NCBI GenBank assembly: GCA_019358975.1
Contig: JAHHIL010000035.1
Coordinates: 1 to 55,605, forward strand
DNA length: 55,605 nucleotides
Reading direction: 5' to 3'
Source: Trichocoleus desertorum ATA4-8-CV12
GTDB lineage: Bacteria > Cyanobacteriota > Cyanobacteriia > FACHB-46
The notes under the pieces were generated by a model, which had not been told where the DNA came from, did not search any database, and worked only from the letters and a program-made list of their open reading frames with translations. Each line of letters opens with the position of its first letter. The first letter of the stretch is position 1. Below, one piece after another: positions 7,449-17,436 of this stretch. The translations under genes were made by a program, and so were the position numbers.

Positions 7449-7498
7449 TGAACCTCCATAAACCAAAAATAAAAGTAGCTGCTGCGAAGAGATAGCAT
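7439..7498 (-). CDS. Aromatic leader peptide 1 of aroF
   Basis: A 19-codon frame, ATG 7496-7498 to TGA 7439-7441, encoding MLSLRSSYFYFWFMEVHLE. Residues 8-13 are six consecutive aromatics (YFYFWF). It lies about 35 nt downstream of the predicted transcription start of the aroF leader and before terminator T1. An isolated six-aromatic run in a 19-codon frame upstream of an aromatic biosynthesis gene is hard to explain by chance. No clear ribosome-binding site is visible, which is common in cyanobacteria. Confidence 0.72.
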   Translation of the reverse strand: MLSLRSSYFYFWFMEVHLE

Positions 7499-7540
7499 CT
7501 GCGAAAAAATTTTTTGCTAGTTTTTAAGCTTTATGCCATG

Positions 7541-7570
7541 ACGCTAACAGAGAAAAACCAGCATCGTCAA
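7541..7570 (-). promoter_or_regulatory. Probable promoter of the aroF leader transcript
   Basis: On the minus strand TTGACG (7565-7570) is separated by 18 nt from TAGCGT (7541-7546). The -35 match is good and the -10 match moderate. Transcription would begin near 7534, about 35 nt before leader peptide 1 and about 460 nt before aroF. The HD-domain gene upstream ends at 7641, so an independent promoter is expected here. Confidence 0.5.
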
Positions 7571-7640
7571 CCCCTCATTTGGGGTAATTACTTTTGAGCT
7601 TGATGGAGGGGGGCGATCGCTCCTCTTCTAAACTCCTTCC

Positions 7641-8477
7641 TTAAATTGCTGCTGGGCCATGTTCTACAACAAAAACATTAGCGTAAAGATTGGCGATAAT
7701 TTGTTGGCCTTGTTGCGTTAATCGCAGATACGTGAGGGCGTTTTCTACGTAGCGGTAGACCACATTCCAGAAGAACTTTGGGTAGCCTTGCCGCAAGTCG
7801 CCAGGATGGTGATAACCCAAGTGTTTGTTGGTGCCGTTTTCTTCAAATTCGTAAAACAGCGCATTGATTTTTTGCAAATAACGAACATCACTCAGTTGAC
7901 CAATTAAATCTGCGGCTCTGAGCAAACCAGGGTAGTTAATTGTATCTTGATGGTCGCTATCGTTTGGCACCGGGAACCGGGTAAGTTCGATATTGCGCTT
8001 AATTTCTTCAGCGTCAATTAGTGGGTGTCCGCCGAACCGCTCCTCAATAAATAGCTTGCCGCGATCGATGTGGTAAGGCGTGAGACTGGCATCCGTGGCT
8101 CCGGGTGGTAGAGCAATCATCGTATCTCCGATGCCTGTAGCGTAGAGACCTGGGCGATCGCGACGGCAAACCCCTTTGATATAGCCAATGTCGTGGCAGA
8201 GCAGGGAGACCATGCAGTGCAGCCAATCGTCGCAAGAAACACCACCATCCCGGATATGCTTGCCCCGGAGAATTTCTTGCCCTACCAACGTAACCAGAAT
8301 CGTGTGCTCCACATTGTGATAGAGCGCATCGCTGTTGGCAATATTCTCCAGCGCCATACTGCCCACCCAGGCAATGATCTCCTGGTATTCAGATTTCCAA
8401 CTGCCATAGGTGCGTTGGTAGGCGCTTCTGAGTTGTTCTAAAAAGTTCTCAATTAAAAGTTCTGTGGCATTAAACAT
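7641..8477 (-). CDS. HD-domain metal-dependent phosphohydrolase
   Basis: A 278-residue cytoplasmic protein. The HD superfamily metal ligands are visible as YHNVEH (near 53-58) and the HD dyad in CHDIGYIKG (near 94). HD proteins hydrolyse phosphoester bonds of nucleotides or signalling molecules. The substrate is unknown here, and no partner domain is fused. It precedes the aroF leader on the same strand, but that leader has its own promoter. The SDR gene lies 120 nt upstream, also on the minus strand, too far to assert an operon. Confidence 0.82.
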   Translation of the reverse strand: MFNATELLIENFLEQLRSAYQRTYGSWKSEYQEIIAWVGSMALENIANSDALYHNVEHTILVTLVGQEILRGKHIRDGGVSCDDWLHCMVSLLCHDIGYIKGVCRRDRPGLYATGIGDTMIALPPGATDASLTPYHIDRGKLFIEERFGGHPLIDAEEIKRNIELTRFPVPNDSDHQDTINYPGLLRAADLIGQLSDVRYLQKINALFYEFEENGTNKHLGYHHPGDLRQGYPKFFWNVVYRYVENALTYLRLTQQGQQIIANLYANVFVVEHGPAAI

Positions 8478-8597
8478 GCTAGATTGCTATCTCCCAAACC
8501 CGCGATCGCCTTAGTGTCATTAAGCAGCCATGTCCTAAGTTTGCCCCAGCGATCATGGGTGAGCACAGAAATGGCTAAATCTCATCTGCAAGATGCC

Positions 8598-9308
8598 TTA
8601 CCAGGGAATGGGTTGGCGATCGCGAAAGAATCCGCCTGTAGGAGCACCATCTGGTAGAGTGGCTAACCAGGCGATCGTGTCTGCTCCTTGCTCTGGCGTA
8701 CGAGGGGCATCAGGGCCACCCATATCTGTTCTTACCCAACCGGGGCACACCGAATTCACTAAGATATTGCTCCCTTGCAACTCATCCGCCAGAATGCGGG
8801 TTAAAGCATTGAGAGCCGTTTTCGACATCCGATAACTGGGATAGCCACTGTTCATCTCGCTCAACTGCCCTGCTCCAGAAGCCACATTCACAACACGGCC
8901 ATATCCCTGCACCTGCATCAGCGGAATTAATGCTTGGGAAAGCAGAATCGGGCCATAAAGATTAGTCTGTAAGGTTTGTGTCAGTGTCTCGATTTGCAGA
9001 TTAAAGAGACTGCCATTGTCAAAATCAACGCCAATGCCAGCATTATTGACCAGAATTTCTAGATGACCAAACTGATCACGAACAAACTGGGCGAGTTGTT
9101 GCACACTGGCCGCATCAGTCACATCTAAGGAATGATACCCAACCTCCAAACCCTCAGACTGCAACCGCTCGACAACAACTTGCCCTTTGCGCTGATCACG
9201 ACTCGTGAGAATCACATAAACACCTTCCTTCGCTAATTGCCGCGACGTTTCCAAACCCAAACCTCGATTTGCACCCGTCACCACGGCAATTTTGCGATCG
9301 CTAGCCAT
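8598..9308 (-). CDS. Short-chain dehydrogenase/reductase (SDR)
   Basis: A 236-residue classical SDR. The Rossmann motif TGANRGLG is at 12-19, NNAG near 88, and the catalytic Ser and Tyr-x-x-x-Lys as VASGAG and YRMSK near 143-163. The length is typical. The family reduces or oxidises carbonyls and alcohols with NAD(P)H. The TGxxxGLG motif and missing fused domains resemble carbonyl-reductase-like members, but the substrate is unknown. The ATG at 9308 has AGGAGGGG three nt upstream, the strongest ribosome-binding site in this part of the window. Confidence 0.9.
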   Translation of the reverse strand: MASDRKIAVVTGANRGLGLETSRQLAKEGVYVILTSRDQRKGQVVVERLQSEGLEVGYHSLDVTDAASVQQLAQFVRDQFGHLEILVNNAGIGVDFDNGSLFNLQIETLTQTLQTNLYGPILLSQALIPLMQVQGYGRVVNVASGAGQLSEMNSGYPSYRMSKTALNALTRILADELQGSNILVNSVCPGWVRTDMGGPDAPRTPEQGADTIAWLATLPDGAPTGGFFRDRQPIPW

Positions 9309-9434
9309 AAACCCCTCCTATTGCCATCCATCAGCACTGCCCACATTACACAAGCAAATAGCGATTGGTAAACTCACACCACAGACGAGGATCGCAACAA
9401 AACCAGAGAAAACTGCAACAAACCTAATCTCACT

Positions 9435-9505
9435 TTTGGAGGGGGTCTGGGGGACGCAACCGTCCCTCAGCGGGGGTTTGGGGGCAAGCGCCCCCAAGGG
9501 CTCGG
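9435..9505. repeat. Dispersed intergenic hairpin repeat, copy 2
   Basis: This is the counterpart of 1852-1921: TTTGGAGGGGGTCTGGGGGA followed by CGCAACCGTC and the TTGGGGGC-AAGC-GCCCCCAA stem, ending GGGCTCGG. It lies between the SDR start and the GNAT stop, in the same orientation as copy 1. Confidence 0.9.
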
Positions 9506-9525
9506 TTTTCGCACCTAAAATACCG

Positions 9526-10038
9526 CTAAAAGCTCACAGGCTTATAAATGGCATAAACTCGAATCGGCTTGTCCGACAAAATCACATCTTTTTCATAAGT
9601 TAACCCCACCCGCAGCGCCACCTTCTGCGAAGCCAAATTGTGAGGATCGATCAAAGAAATCAAGCGATCGCACCCCACCGTATTGAACCCATAATCTCGA
9701 ATCGCCGTAGCTGCCTCCGTCGCTAATCCCTGCCCCCAATAAGCGTGGGCAAGTAAATAGCCAATCTCAACCTCCGCTTGTCCCTCGATCGTTTGCGGAA
9801 TCAATCCACAGCGTCCCATTAATCGGCGATCGCCCTTATGGATCACAGCCCAAAGCCCAAAACCGTAGTCCTGATAGTTTTGAATAATGCGCTCAATATG
9901 CTGCTGTGTCATCTCATAAGAGCGAGGACCGCCTAAAAAGGTCATTACAGCAGGATCGGCATACATCGCAGCCAAACCATCCACATCATCCAGGGTGAAT
10001 TGCTGCAAAAGCAGACGTGGCGTTTCAAAAACCGTCAT
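9526..10038 (-). CDS. GNAT-family N-acetyltransferase (RimJ/RimL-like)
   Basis: A 170-residue protein starting VFETPRLLLQQFTLDD, the usual opening of the RimJ/RimL subgroup. It has an acetyl-CoA-binding segment around AHAYWGQGLATEAATAI (near 96-112), containing the QGLA turn, and the closing SQKVALRVG helix. It transfers acetyl groups from acetyl-CoA to an amine, probably a protein N-terminus or a small molecule. The substrate is not inferable. It lies 30 nt downstream of the alpha/beta hydrolase on the same strand and may be co-transcribed with it. Confidence 0.85.
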   Translation of the reverse strand: MTVFETPRLLLQQFTLDDVDGLAAMYADPAVMTFLGGPRSYEMTQQHIERIIQNYQDYGFGLWAVIHKGDRRLMGRCGLIPQTIEGQAEVEIGYLLAHAYWGQGLATEAATAIRDYGFNTVGCDRLISLIDPHNLASQKVALRVGLTYEKDVILSDKPIRVYAIYKPVSF

Positions 10039-10068
10039 GAGTTTAGGGCATGAGTTGAGGACATGAGC

Positions 10069-10974
10069 CTAGAGGGACATCTGAGCGAGCCAGTCTAGCA
10101 TCAGAGCATTCACCACCTCAGGCCGCTCATCGTGAGGACAGTGACCCGTGTCAGGAATGGCGACAAAACGCACCGGAGGCACATCTTCTCCCGGTTCGCG
10201 ATCGCTCAGCTTCCGGTAAACCTCGGCTCCTCTGATCGGAGTCCAAGGGTCACGCTCTCCCCAGAGCACCAGCAAAGGACACTGGACTTGAGGCAACAAT
10301 TCCGCTGGAGTGGGACCAGGAGGAGCCGTGAGAATAGACGCAAATACCCGCTGGGCTCCTTCATCGCAAGAGGGAGTGTAAAGCAAGTCTACGAGTTCAT
10401 CCGTGACAGCTTCAGCATTGCGATAAACCTGGCGCAGCGTATTCCGAATCCGATGCTTTTGGCGAATGCGATTAAACACTAAAGGGCCGAACCGTGGCGA
10501 ACTGACGAGTTTGGTGAAAGTGGCCATCACGAGTCGTAGAGGTAGCACCAATTCATCTGGGCGATGGTTGAGTCCCCCCGCACAGTTGAGCAACACACCT
10601 CCAGCGGCAATTTCTGGATGGTTGGCTAGCACCATCAAACTCAGCAAACCACCAATGGAGTTACCGACAAATACGGCAGGCTGCTGTATCTGCTCTTCCC
10701 AAAAGTCTTTGAGCAGCGCTTGCCAAAGTTCTAAGTTGTACTCAATATCCGGCTTGGCTGAGCTACCAAACCCCAGTAGATCCAAGGCAAACACTCGGTA
10801 GCCACCCGCTGCCAAAACTGGAATATTGTTGCGCCAGTGGCCAATGGAAGCTCCAAAACCGTGGATGAGCACTAGGGGTTGTCCAGTGCCCATCACGGTG
10901 TATTGAATAGGGTAGCCGCGCCAAGTCCAAGTCAGTTTCTCAAAAGTGCTGGTCTTTGTTAACTGCTGGGTCAT
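10069..10974 (-). CDS. Alpha/beta-fold hydrolase
   Basis: A 301-residue single-domain hydrolase. The oxyanion-hole motif HGFGAS is near 38, the nucleophile elbow GNSIGG near 104-109, the acid in LWGERDPWTP near 240, and the catalytic His in DTGHCPHDE near 275. The sequence resembles the chloroplast/cyanobacterial group related to pheophytinase-type esterases, but that is only a resemblance. No signal peptide is seen. Together with the GNAT it forms a likely two-gene unit. Confidence 0.88.
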   Translation of the reverse strand: MTQQLTKTSTFEKLTWTWRGYPIQYTVMGTGQPLVLIHGFGASIGHWRNNIPVLAAGGYRVFALDLLGFGSSAKPDIEYNLELWQALLKDFWEEQIQQPAVFVGNSIGGLLSLMVLANHPEIAAGGVLLNCAGGLNHRPDELVLPLRLVMATFTKLVSSPRFGPLVFNRIRQKHRIRNTLRQVYRNAEAVTDELVDLLYTPSCDEGAQRVFASILTAPPGPTPAELLPQVQCPLLVLWGERDPWTPIRGAEVYRKLSDREPGEDVPPVRFVAIPDTGHCPHDERPEVVNALMLDWLAQMSL

Positions 10975-11123
10975 TCCCGCTATCTTCTTAAGATTTGTAA
11001 ATAGTCTTTTTCATCATATATTTTTTGACCTACGCTCAGCGAAAAGACCTCTAAGGCATCAATCAGGGAACATATACCAGTTAAAAACTGTCACTTTAAC
11101 CGTTTACGTGAGTGTGAGGATCT

Positions 11124-12980
11124 ATGAATCAAGGCGTTTTGGCTTCGTTGGGCAAGCTGTTTCTAGCTGCCACGATTTTGTCGATGACTGCCTTTGCTCC
11201 AGCCAATGCTCTCAATGCAGAAGCCGATGCAACGAATTCACCTGTTTCTAGCCAGCAACTTTCTACAGAGCAATCTGGGGAGCAATCTGGCGAGTTGATC
11301 ATCAGTCAGTCAGATGACGACAGCGACGACGATGATGGCGATGATGGTGGGGACGACGATGATGATGGTAGGGACGATGATGGTGGGGACGATGATGGTG
11401 GGGAAGCTGAACTATCTACAGGCGTTTCTAGAACTATCCTCCAGCAAATCTCTACCAGCCAGAATTTATCACTTGCTAGCCTGCGAATCGCTAGAGCAGA
11501 ACGAGTAGAGTGGTCCAATGGTTGCTTGGGTCTAGGTGGTCCTGGTGTGGCTTGCACACAGGCGATCGTTCCAGGTTACCGAGTTTTTGTAGAAGGTGAT
11601 AACAAAACCTGGGTGTTCCGTACCAATGCGACTGGCTCTCAAGTCGTGTACGACGAGACCGCGACGCAGCAAATCGTCAGCCAGACTACAGGCTCCACTC
11701 AAACCAGTGGCTCCAGTCAGACCACCCAAACTCAAACTAGTCAGACCACCACAACCAGTCAATCTAGCAGTAGCCAAGTTAGATTTACTCAAGCGATCGC
11801 CACTTCTGTATACCAAGCAATCACCACTCGCAGCCAAGTCCAAGCTACTCAACTGCGGGTAGTTTCTGTCCAGCAGGAAACTTGGTCTGATAGCTGCTTA
11901 GGTGTCCCTGGTACTGCATCCACTTGTACCGCTGGTGATGTCCCAGGTTTCCGAGTGGTTGTTGCTAGCACCGATGAAGTTTGGGTTTATCGCACCAATG
12001 CGACTGGCTCAGTGGTAGCGTTTGATGAAACTGCTACCCAAACCTTGATGGCTCGTATAACTAGCCAATCTACCACTAGTCAAGGCACTACCTCCGGTGG
12101 CCAGCAAACCACTGGTCAGCAAACCACTGGTCAGCAAACCACCACCAGCACCACTCAGGTTAGCTTTACGGATGTTTCCCGTAGCTACTGGGCGTATGAA
12201 TTCATCTCTCGCTTAGCGCAACAAAATATTGTTGAGGGCTTCCCCGACAATACATTCCGTCCTAGCGAAGCAGTAACCAAGGCTCAATTTGCTGCAGTGC
12301 TCCGCAAAGCCTTTAACCAGACAACCGTTCGAGAAGCGCTCGATTTCCGCGATGTCTCCAGTGGCTACTGGGCTTACACCGCGATTCGCGAAGCTTACAC
12401 AATGGGCTTCTTTGGCGCTGATAGCGATCGCCTCTTCAACCCCACGGCTCGCCTGACTCGTTTGGATGTGTTAGTAGCCTTAGCCAGAGGCTTAAACTAC
12501 ACCTCGGTCACCAGCACCACCTCAGTTGATACGATTCTGCAAGGCTATAGCGATGCGGCGACAATTCCTGCTGATGTCCGGACGCTGATTGCAGCTTTGG
12601 CACAACGAGGAATCGTGGTGAACTATCCCAACACCAATCGCTTGGAACTCAACCGCGTTGCAACCCGTGCAGAAGTCTGTTCTTTCTTGTACCAAGCTTT
12701 GGTGAGCACAGGTAGAGCGCAGAGCTTCTCGTCTCCCTATGTGATTCAGCAGGGTGGCACGACCCAAACTGAACAGCAAACTGAACAGCAAACTGAACAA
12801 GAAACTCAAACTGAGCAAGAGACTCAAACTGAGGAACAAGACGACGAGAACAGTGGCAAGCAGAACTGTAACCAAGGCATCGGAAACGGCGCTGAAGGTT
12901 GCGACCCAGGCAACTCTAGCCCCCGTGGTGGCAGTAATGACGAAGGTGGCCGCACCCCTGGTCAGCCTCCTGCCCGCTAA
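11124..12980 (+). CDS. Large SLH-domain protein with Asp-rich region and duplicated N-terminal module
   Basis: A 618-residue exported protein. A signal peptide ends near ANALNA (about 32). A block of almost pure Asp/Gly (about 64-95) follows. Two copies of an approximately 85-residue module come next (about 98-185 and 225-305), each with a CLG pair, a second Cys and the shared RTNATGS. A Gln/Thr linker leads to SLH repeats starting FTDVSRSYWA and FRDVSSGYWA plus a degenerate third, then a Gln/Glu/Thr tail. The acidic block may bind divalent cations. Envelope anchoring is inferred from SLH. It is monocistronic with its own terminator. ATG 11124 has GTGAGGA upstream. Confidence 0.88.
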   Translation: MNQGVLASLGKLFLAATILSMTAFAPANALNAEADATNSPVSSQQLSTEQSGEQSGELIISQSDDDSDDDDGDDGGDDDDDGRDDDGGDDDGGEAELSTGVSRTILQQISTSQNLSLASLRIARAERVEWSNGCLGLGGPGVACTQAIVPGYRVFVEGDNKTWVFRTNATGSQVVYDETATQQIVSQTTGSTQTSGSSQTTQTQTSQTTTTSQSSSSQVRFTQAIATSVYQAITTRSQVQATQLRVVSVQQETWSDSCLGVPGTASTCTAGDVPGFRVVVASTDEVWVYRTNATGSVVAFDETATQTLMARITSQSTTSQGTTSGGQQTTGQQTTGQQTTTSTTQVSFTDVSRSYWAYEFISRLAQQNIVEGFPDNTFRPSEAVTKAQFAAVLRKAFNQTTVREALDFRDVSSGYWAYTAIREAYTMGFFGADSDRLFNPTARLTRLDVLVALARGLNYTSVTSTTSVDTILQGYSDAATIPADVRTLIAALAQRGIVVNYPNTNRLELNRVATRAEVCSFLYQALVSTGRAQSFSSPYVIQQGGTTQTEQQTEQQTEQETQTEQETQTEEQDDENSGKQNCNQGIGNGAEGCDPGNSSPRGGSNDEGGRTPGQPPAR

Positions 12981-13023
12981 AGAGTCCTAGTTAGGGATAG
13001 CCTCTCTGTCCCTGCTTAACAAG

Positions 13024-13065
13024 ATGCCCCTCCCAGTTCTACTCTCTGGTGAGGGGCATTTTTTA
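13024..13065 (+). terminator. Intrinsic terminator of the large SLH gene
   Basis: ATGCCCCTC (13024-13032) pairs with GAGGGGCAT (13051-13059) across an 18-nt loop, followed by a T6 run. It stands 44 nt after the SLH gene stop and separates it from the convergent minus-strand gene at 13088. Confidence 0.9.
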
Positions 13066-13087
13066 TGGTTGAGGAGGCGAGTGATTT

Positions 13088-13477
13088 CTAGCCGATGGGC
13101 ACCTCTAACCACTCTTGCAGGTGCGATCGCAGTTTTTGGCAAAATTCTGGACGGCGCTCAAAGCGTTCGGTACGGACAGGTTTGCGCTCGGTATCTAAGA
13201 TCCAACCGTAGTCGCTACTGAGGCGCAATTTGTCTTGCCAATCTGCCACTGACACAACCAACTGATTCGCGGGGCTGTTGTCATAGTCATGCACGCGAAA
13301 CACGTAGTTAAACGTATTTTGCTTGGCTGCGGCCACGGTGGAAGGCTGACCAAACTTGTCCTTGAGACGCGATCGCATTTGCTCTATTAGCTCTGCATCG
13401 GGGATATCTTCGAGGGTACGAACCGCTAAGGTCAGAGCGAAATAGAAATCTTCAACAGGCACAAATTCGAGTTGCAT
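13088..13477 (-). CDS. Conserved-looking hypothetical protein
   Basis: A 129-residue protein not recognised as a named family. It is soluble, begins MQLEFVPVEDFYFALTLAVRTL, and has a charged middle (MRSRLKDKFGQ) and an aromatic, basic C-terminal half. No signal peptide or membrane segment is seen. Codon use resembles the neighbours, and the frame fills the space between the SLH terminator and the EAL gene, so it is probably real. It lies 92 nt downstream of the EAL gene on the same strand. Confidence 0.65.
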   Translation of the reverse strand: MQLEFVPVEDFYFALTLAVRTLEDIPDAELIEQMRSRLKDKFGQPSTVAAAKQNTFNYVFRVHDYDNSPANQLVVSVADWQDKLRLSSDYGWILDTERKPVRTERFERRPEFCQKLRSHLQEWLEVPIG

Positions 13478-13568
13478 GGATCGTCGCAGGGCTTGGACTC
13501 CATCTACTATGCAAGCTGAGGGGTCTTAATGCAAGCCAAAAACGCCAGCTAAAAAGGTCAGCTACAAG

Positions 13569-14720
13569 CTAGCTAATGGCATGGGTCAGGCGAGGCTTGC
13601 GGCTGTCAAAGCTGGCTGACTTGGCAGGAAACAAAGGCGCGATCGCAGGTCGGCGATTGATCGGAGGGGAGCGGAAATTAAGAATATCTAAGCTGTGCTG
13701 TTGCAGCGTTACTTCTGGTTTGGCTAGCCCAAAGCCTTGGCCTAAATCAACCCCTAAGTCTCGACAGAAAGCAATGTCCTCCAGAGTTTCTAAGCCTTCT
13801 GCCACCACTAAAACATCCATTTCGTGAGCGGAATAAAGCAGGCTTTTGAGCAGAATTTGTTGCAGAGGATGACGGCTACAACCTTGGATCAGTTGTCGAT
13901 CTAGCTTAATCACATCGGGGCGCAGAGCCATGAAATAGTGATCGATCGCCACTTGACCGCCCAAATCATCGATCGCCACACCAAATCCGTACTCCCGTAT
14001 TTGCTGGATTAAATGCACAAGTTCTGGATGTTGCATCAGAGCTTCGACTTCGGTTAGCTCAAAAACAATTTGCTGTGGCTGTAGACCCAGATTGAGTACT
14101 TGCTCCAAGTTGCGCTCTAAGGATTGTGGCCCTTGCAGAAGTGCATTCGGCAGAACGTTGATAAAGAAGGTTTGGCCATTGCTCACTTGGGCGATCGCAT
14201 TGATGCAAGTTTCACGGGCTAGCTCATCAAATTCATGAGTGCAATGAGTTAAGAGCGCTGCATCTAAAATTTGTTTGCCATTGAAGTATTGGTCTTGGCC
14301 CTGAGCCGTCCGAGCCAAGCACTCGTAACCCATCACGTCACCGGAAGCCAGATTGTATATAGGCTGATACTTGAAGACAAAAGCGCGATCGGCCAATGCC
14401 TGAAAAAACCACTGATGCTTAATGGGAACTGTAACCTGGCTCAGGGGTTGAGCGTTTAGAAACTCAATCAACAAGGCTTTGGAGTGGAGCGGCGATCGCG
14501 TTAGGATAAAGCGCGAATCCATCTGTCCCGTTTCCGAGAGTTGCTGACTAATTTGGCAAAACACCTCTGGCAGATGGCTTTCATCGAGCACCAAACAGAG
14601 CAGTTCTGGGACATCAGGAATCGGGTGTAACCCTAGCTTGCAGAAGAAAGCATGCGCTTCTATATCGCTGGGCTGAACCACCAGGTGGAGTACTTCAGTT
14701 AGTAGGCTGGTATCACGCAC
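13569..14720 (-). CDS. EAL-domain protein, probable cyclic-di-GMP phosphodiesterase
   Basis: A 383-residue protein. An N-terminal region of about 110 residues is unrecognised. An EAL domain follows (about 115-345): YECLAR in the EAL position, FFINVLP, FELTEVEAL, the loop-6 IDDLGG, KLDRQ and VVAEGLE. Metal- and substrate-binding acidic residues are retained, so catalysis of c-di-GMP hydrolysis is plausible despite ECL for EAL. No GGDEF domain or membrane segment is present. The start is a GTG at 14720 and is uncertain. Confidence 0.85.
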   Translation of the reverse strand: MRDTSLLTEVLHLVVQPSDIEAHAFFCKLGLHPIPDVPELLCLVLDESHLPEVFCQISQQLSETGQMDSRFILTRSPLHSKALLIEFLNAQPLSQVTVPIKHQWFFQALADRAFVFKYQPIYNLASGDVMGYECLARTAQGQDQYFNGKQILDAALLTHCTHEFDELARETCINAIAQVSNGQTFFINVLPNALLQGPQSLERNLEQVLNLGLQPQQIVFELTEVEALMQHPELVHLIQQIREYGFGVAIDDLGGQVAIDHYFMALRPDVIKLDRQLIQGCSRHPLQQILLKSLLYSAHEMDVLVVAEGLETLEDIAFCRDLGVDLGQGFGLAKPEVTLQQHSLDILNFRSPPINRRPAIAPLFPAKSASFDSRKPRLTHAIS

Positions 14721-15024
14721 TACTCAGATCTTCCCTTGCTTTACGCACTATCCTTGGAGGAGGCAACAATCGTCCTTTAACGTAAGCGAATCGATTGCTT
14801 CTGAAGAGTGTTAGAAAACACAATTAACAAATAATAAAAGTGATTTTTCAAGAAAATGGCAGAAATCACCAATAACCCTACTTCCAGAACGCTCTAGCCT
14901 GCCATTGCTAGTTCTACCTCCAGCAGAGGCACCCTCATCATACCCAGAATCACGAGCCTGTAAACCGTAAAGTCGAAATTAGATCACAACTATGCTGTGA
15001 TCTAGAGCACACAAAAAGAATAAT
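14721..15024. other. Gene-free region between crtB and the EAL gene
   Basis: A stretch of 304 nt containing the 3' end of the crtB transcript, with the hairpin at 14980-15004, and presumably the promoter of the EAL gene. A GGAGGAGG run at 14756-14763 is on the + strand and has no start codon in range. No other element was recognised. Confidence 0.55.
14980..15004 (-). terminator. Hairpin 20 nt after crtB, possible terminator
   Basis: TAGATCACA and TGTGATCTA form a perfect nine-pair stem with a seven-nt loop just after the crtB stop. On the minus strand the following sequence is ATTTCGACTTT, only weakly T-rich, so it may stabilise the mRNA end more than terminate transcription. Confidence 0.5.
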
Positions 15025-15951
15025 TTAGAGTGCTTTAGAGCGCAGCCAAGCCACGGGTAGACACATTAGTTTACGAGGGCCTTTGACATAGGCTCGCTGT
15101 CGAAATACGTCGTACTGGTTGCTCTCAATCGCGTTAAGAATCTGGCTATACAGTCCGGTTGCTGCCCAAACAGGCCAACGAGCATCAGGACTGAGCCGAC
15201 TAATGCCGCGCTCGGCTTGGGTATAAAACTTGCGAGCCCGCTGAATTTGGAAGCGCATCAATTCTCGCCAGCGCTCGTCTACCACCCCATTAAATAGATC
15301 TTGCTCGGTGTAGTTGAATAAAGCTAAGTCTTCTAGGGGCAAGTAGATTCTGCCGCGACGGGCATCTTCACCCACGTCGCGCAAAATATTAGTGAGCTGG
15401 TTTGCCACCCCCAGCGCGATCGCTTCTTCAATCGGTCCTGGAGGCGTGCTGCGGTCCCAAGGGGCGGTGCGATAGGTGGTATCTATGCCCATCACCGCTG
15501 TAGACATCAGCCCCACGGTACCTGCAACTCGATAGCAATAGAGATTTAGCTCTTCAAACGTCTGATAGCGGCTGCGATACAAATCCATCTGCTGCCCCGC
15601 AATCATGTCGCGGAACGGCTGAATATCCTGGGGAAACCGCTCTAAAGTATCCACTAAGGCGACATCTGGGTCTTCCAGTGGATGTCCGGCGAAAACCGAC
15701 TCTAGTTGCTGCTCCCAGCGATCGAGCGTTTCTGGCGTCGTCTGTGCTGCCTGTGGCCCATCGACTAACTCGTCAGTGCGACGGCACCAGACATAAATTG
15801 CCCAGATTGCACGACGCTTTGCCTCTGGCATCAAGAGCGTGCCGAGGTAAAAGGTTTTGGAATACTTTGCCGTAATTTGGCGGCAAAATTCGTAGGACTC
15901 CTCTAAAGAGGCCAGAGTTCTCACGCGAGGGGAATCAGGCAGTTGCAGCAT
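15025..15951 (-). CDS. crtB: Phytoene synthase
   Basis: A 308-residue trans-isoprenyl diphosphate synthase-type enzyme joining two geranylgeranyl diphosphates into phytoene, the first carotenoid-specific step. The first Asp-rich motif is in RRTDELVDG (near 58-66) and the second in NILRDVGEDARRGR (near 188-201), both intact for Mg2+ binding. The early YSKTFYLGT motif is also present. It follows crtP by 31 nt on the same strand, the desaturase-synthase operon seen widely in cyanobacteria. Expected at the thylakoid or plasma membrane periphery. Confidence 0.96.
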   Translation of the reverse strand: MLQLPDSPRVRTLASLEESYEFCRQITAKYSKTFYLGTLLMPEAKRRAIWAIYVWCRRTDELVDGPQAAQTTPETLDRWEQQLESVFAGHPLEDPDVALVDTLERFPQDIQPFRDMIAGQQMDLYRSRYQTFEELNLYCYRVAGTVGLMSTAVMGIDTTYRTAPWDRSTPPGPIEEAIALGVANQLTNILRDVGEDARRGRIYLPLEDLALFNYTEQDLFNGVVDERWRELMRFQIQRARKFYTQAERGISRLSPDARWPVWAATGLYSQILNAIESNQYDVFRQRAYVKGPRKLMCLPVAWLRSKAL

Positions 15952-15982
15952 GTCCTTCAGGGCGCTTCGCTAACGTCGCAGG

Positions 15983-17425
<1,443 letters not shown>

Positions 17426-17436
17426 TCAGAATTTTT

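Noticed and set aside
12522-12875. Minus-strand frame rich in Leu and Ser inside the large SLH gene
   Set aside because: It is the shadow of the Gln/Glu/Thr-rich tail repeats and has no independent signal.
13024-13221. Plus-strand frame beginning at the SLH terminator
   Set aside because: It starts inside the terminator hairpin and lies antisense to the conserved-looking gene at 13088-13477.
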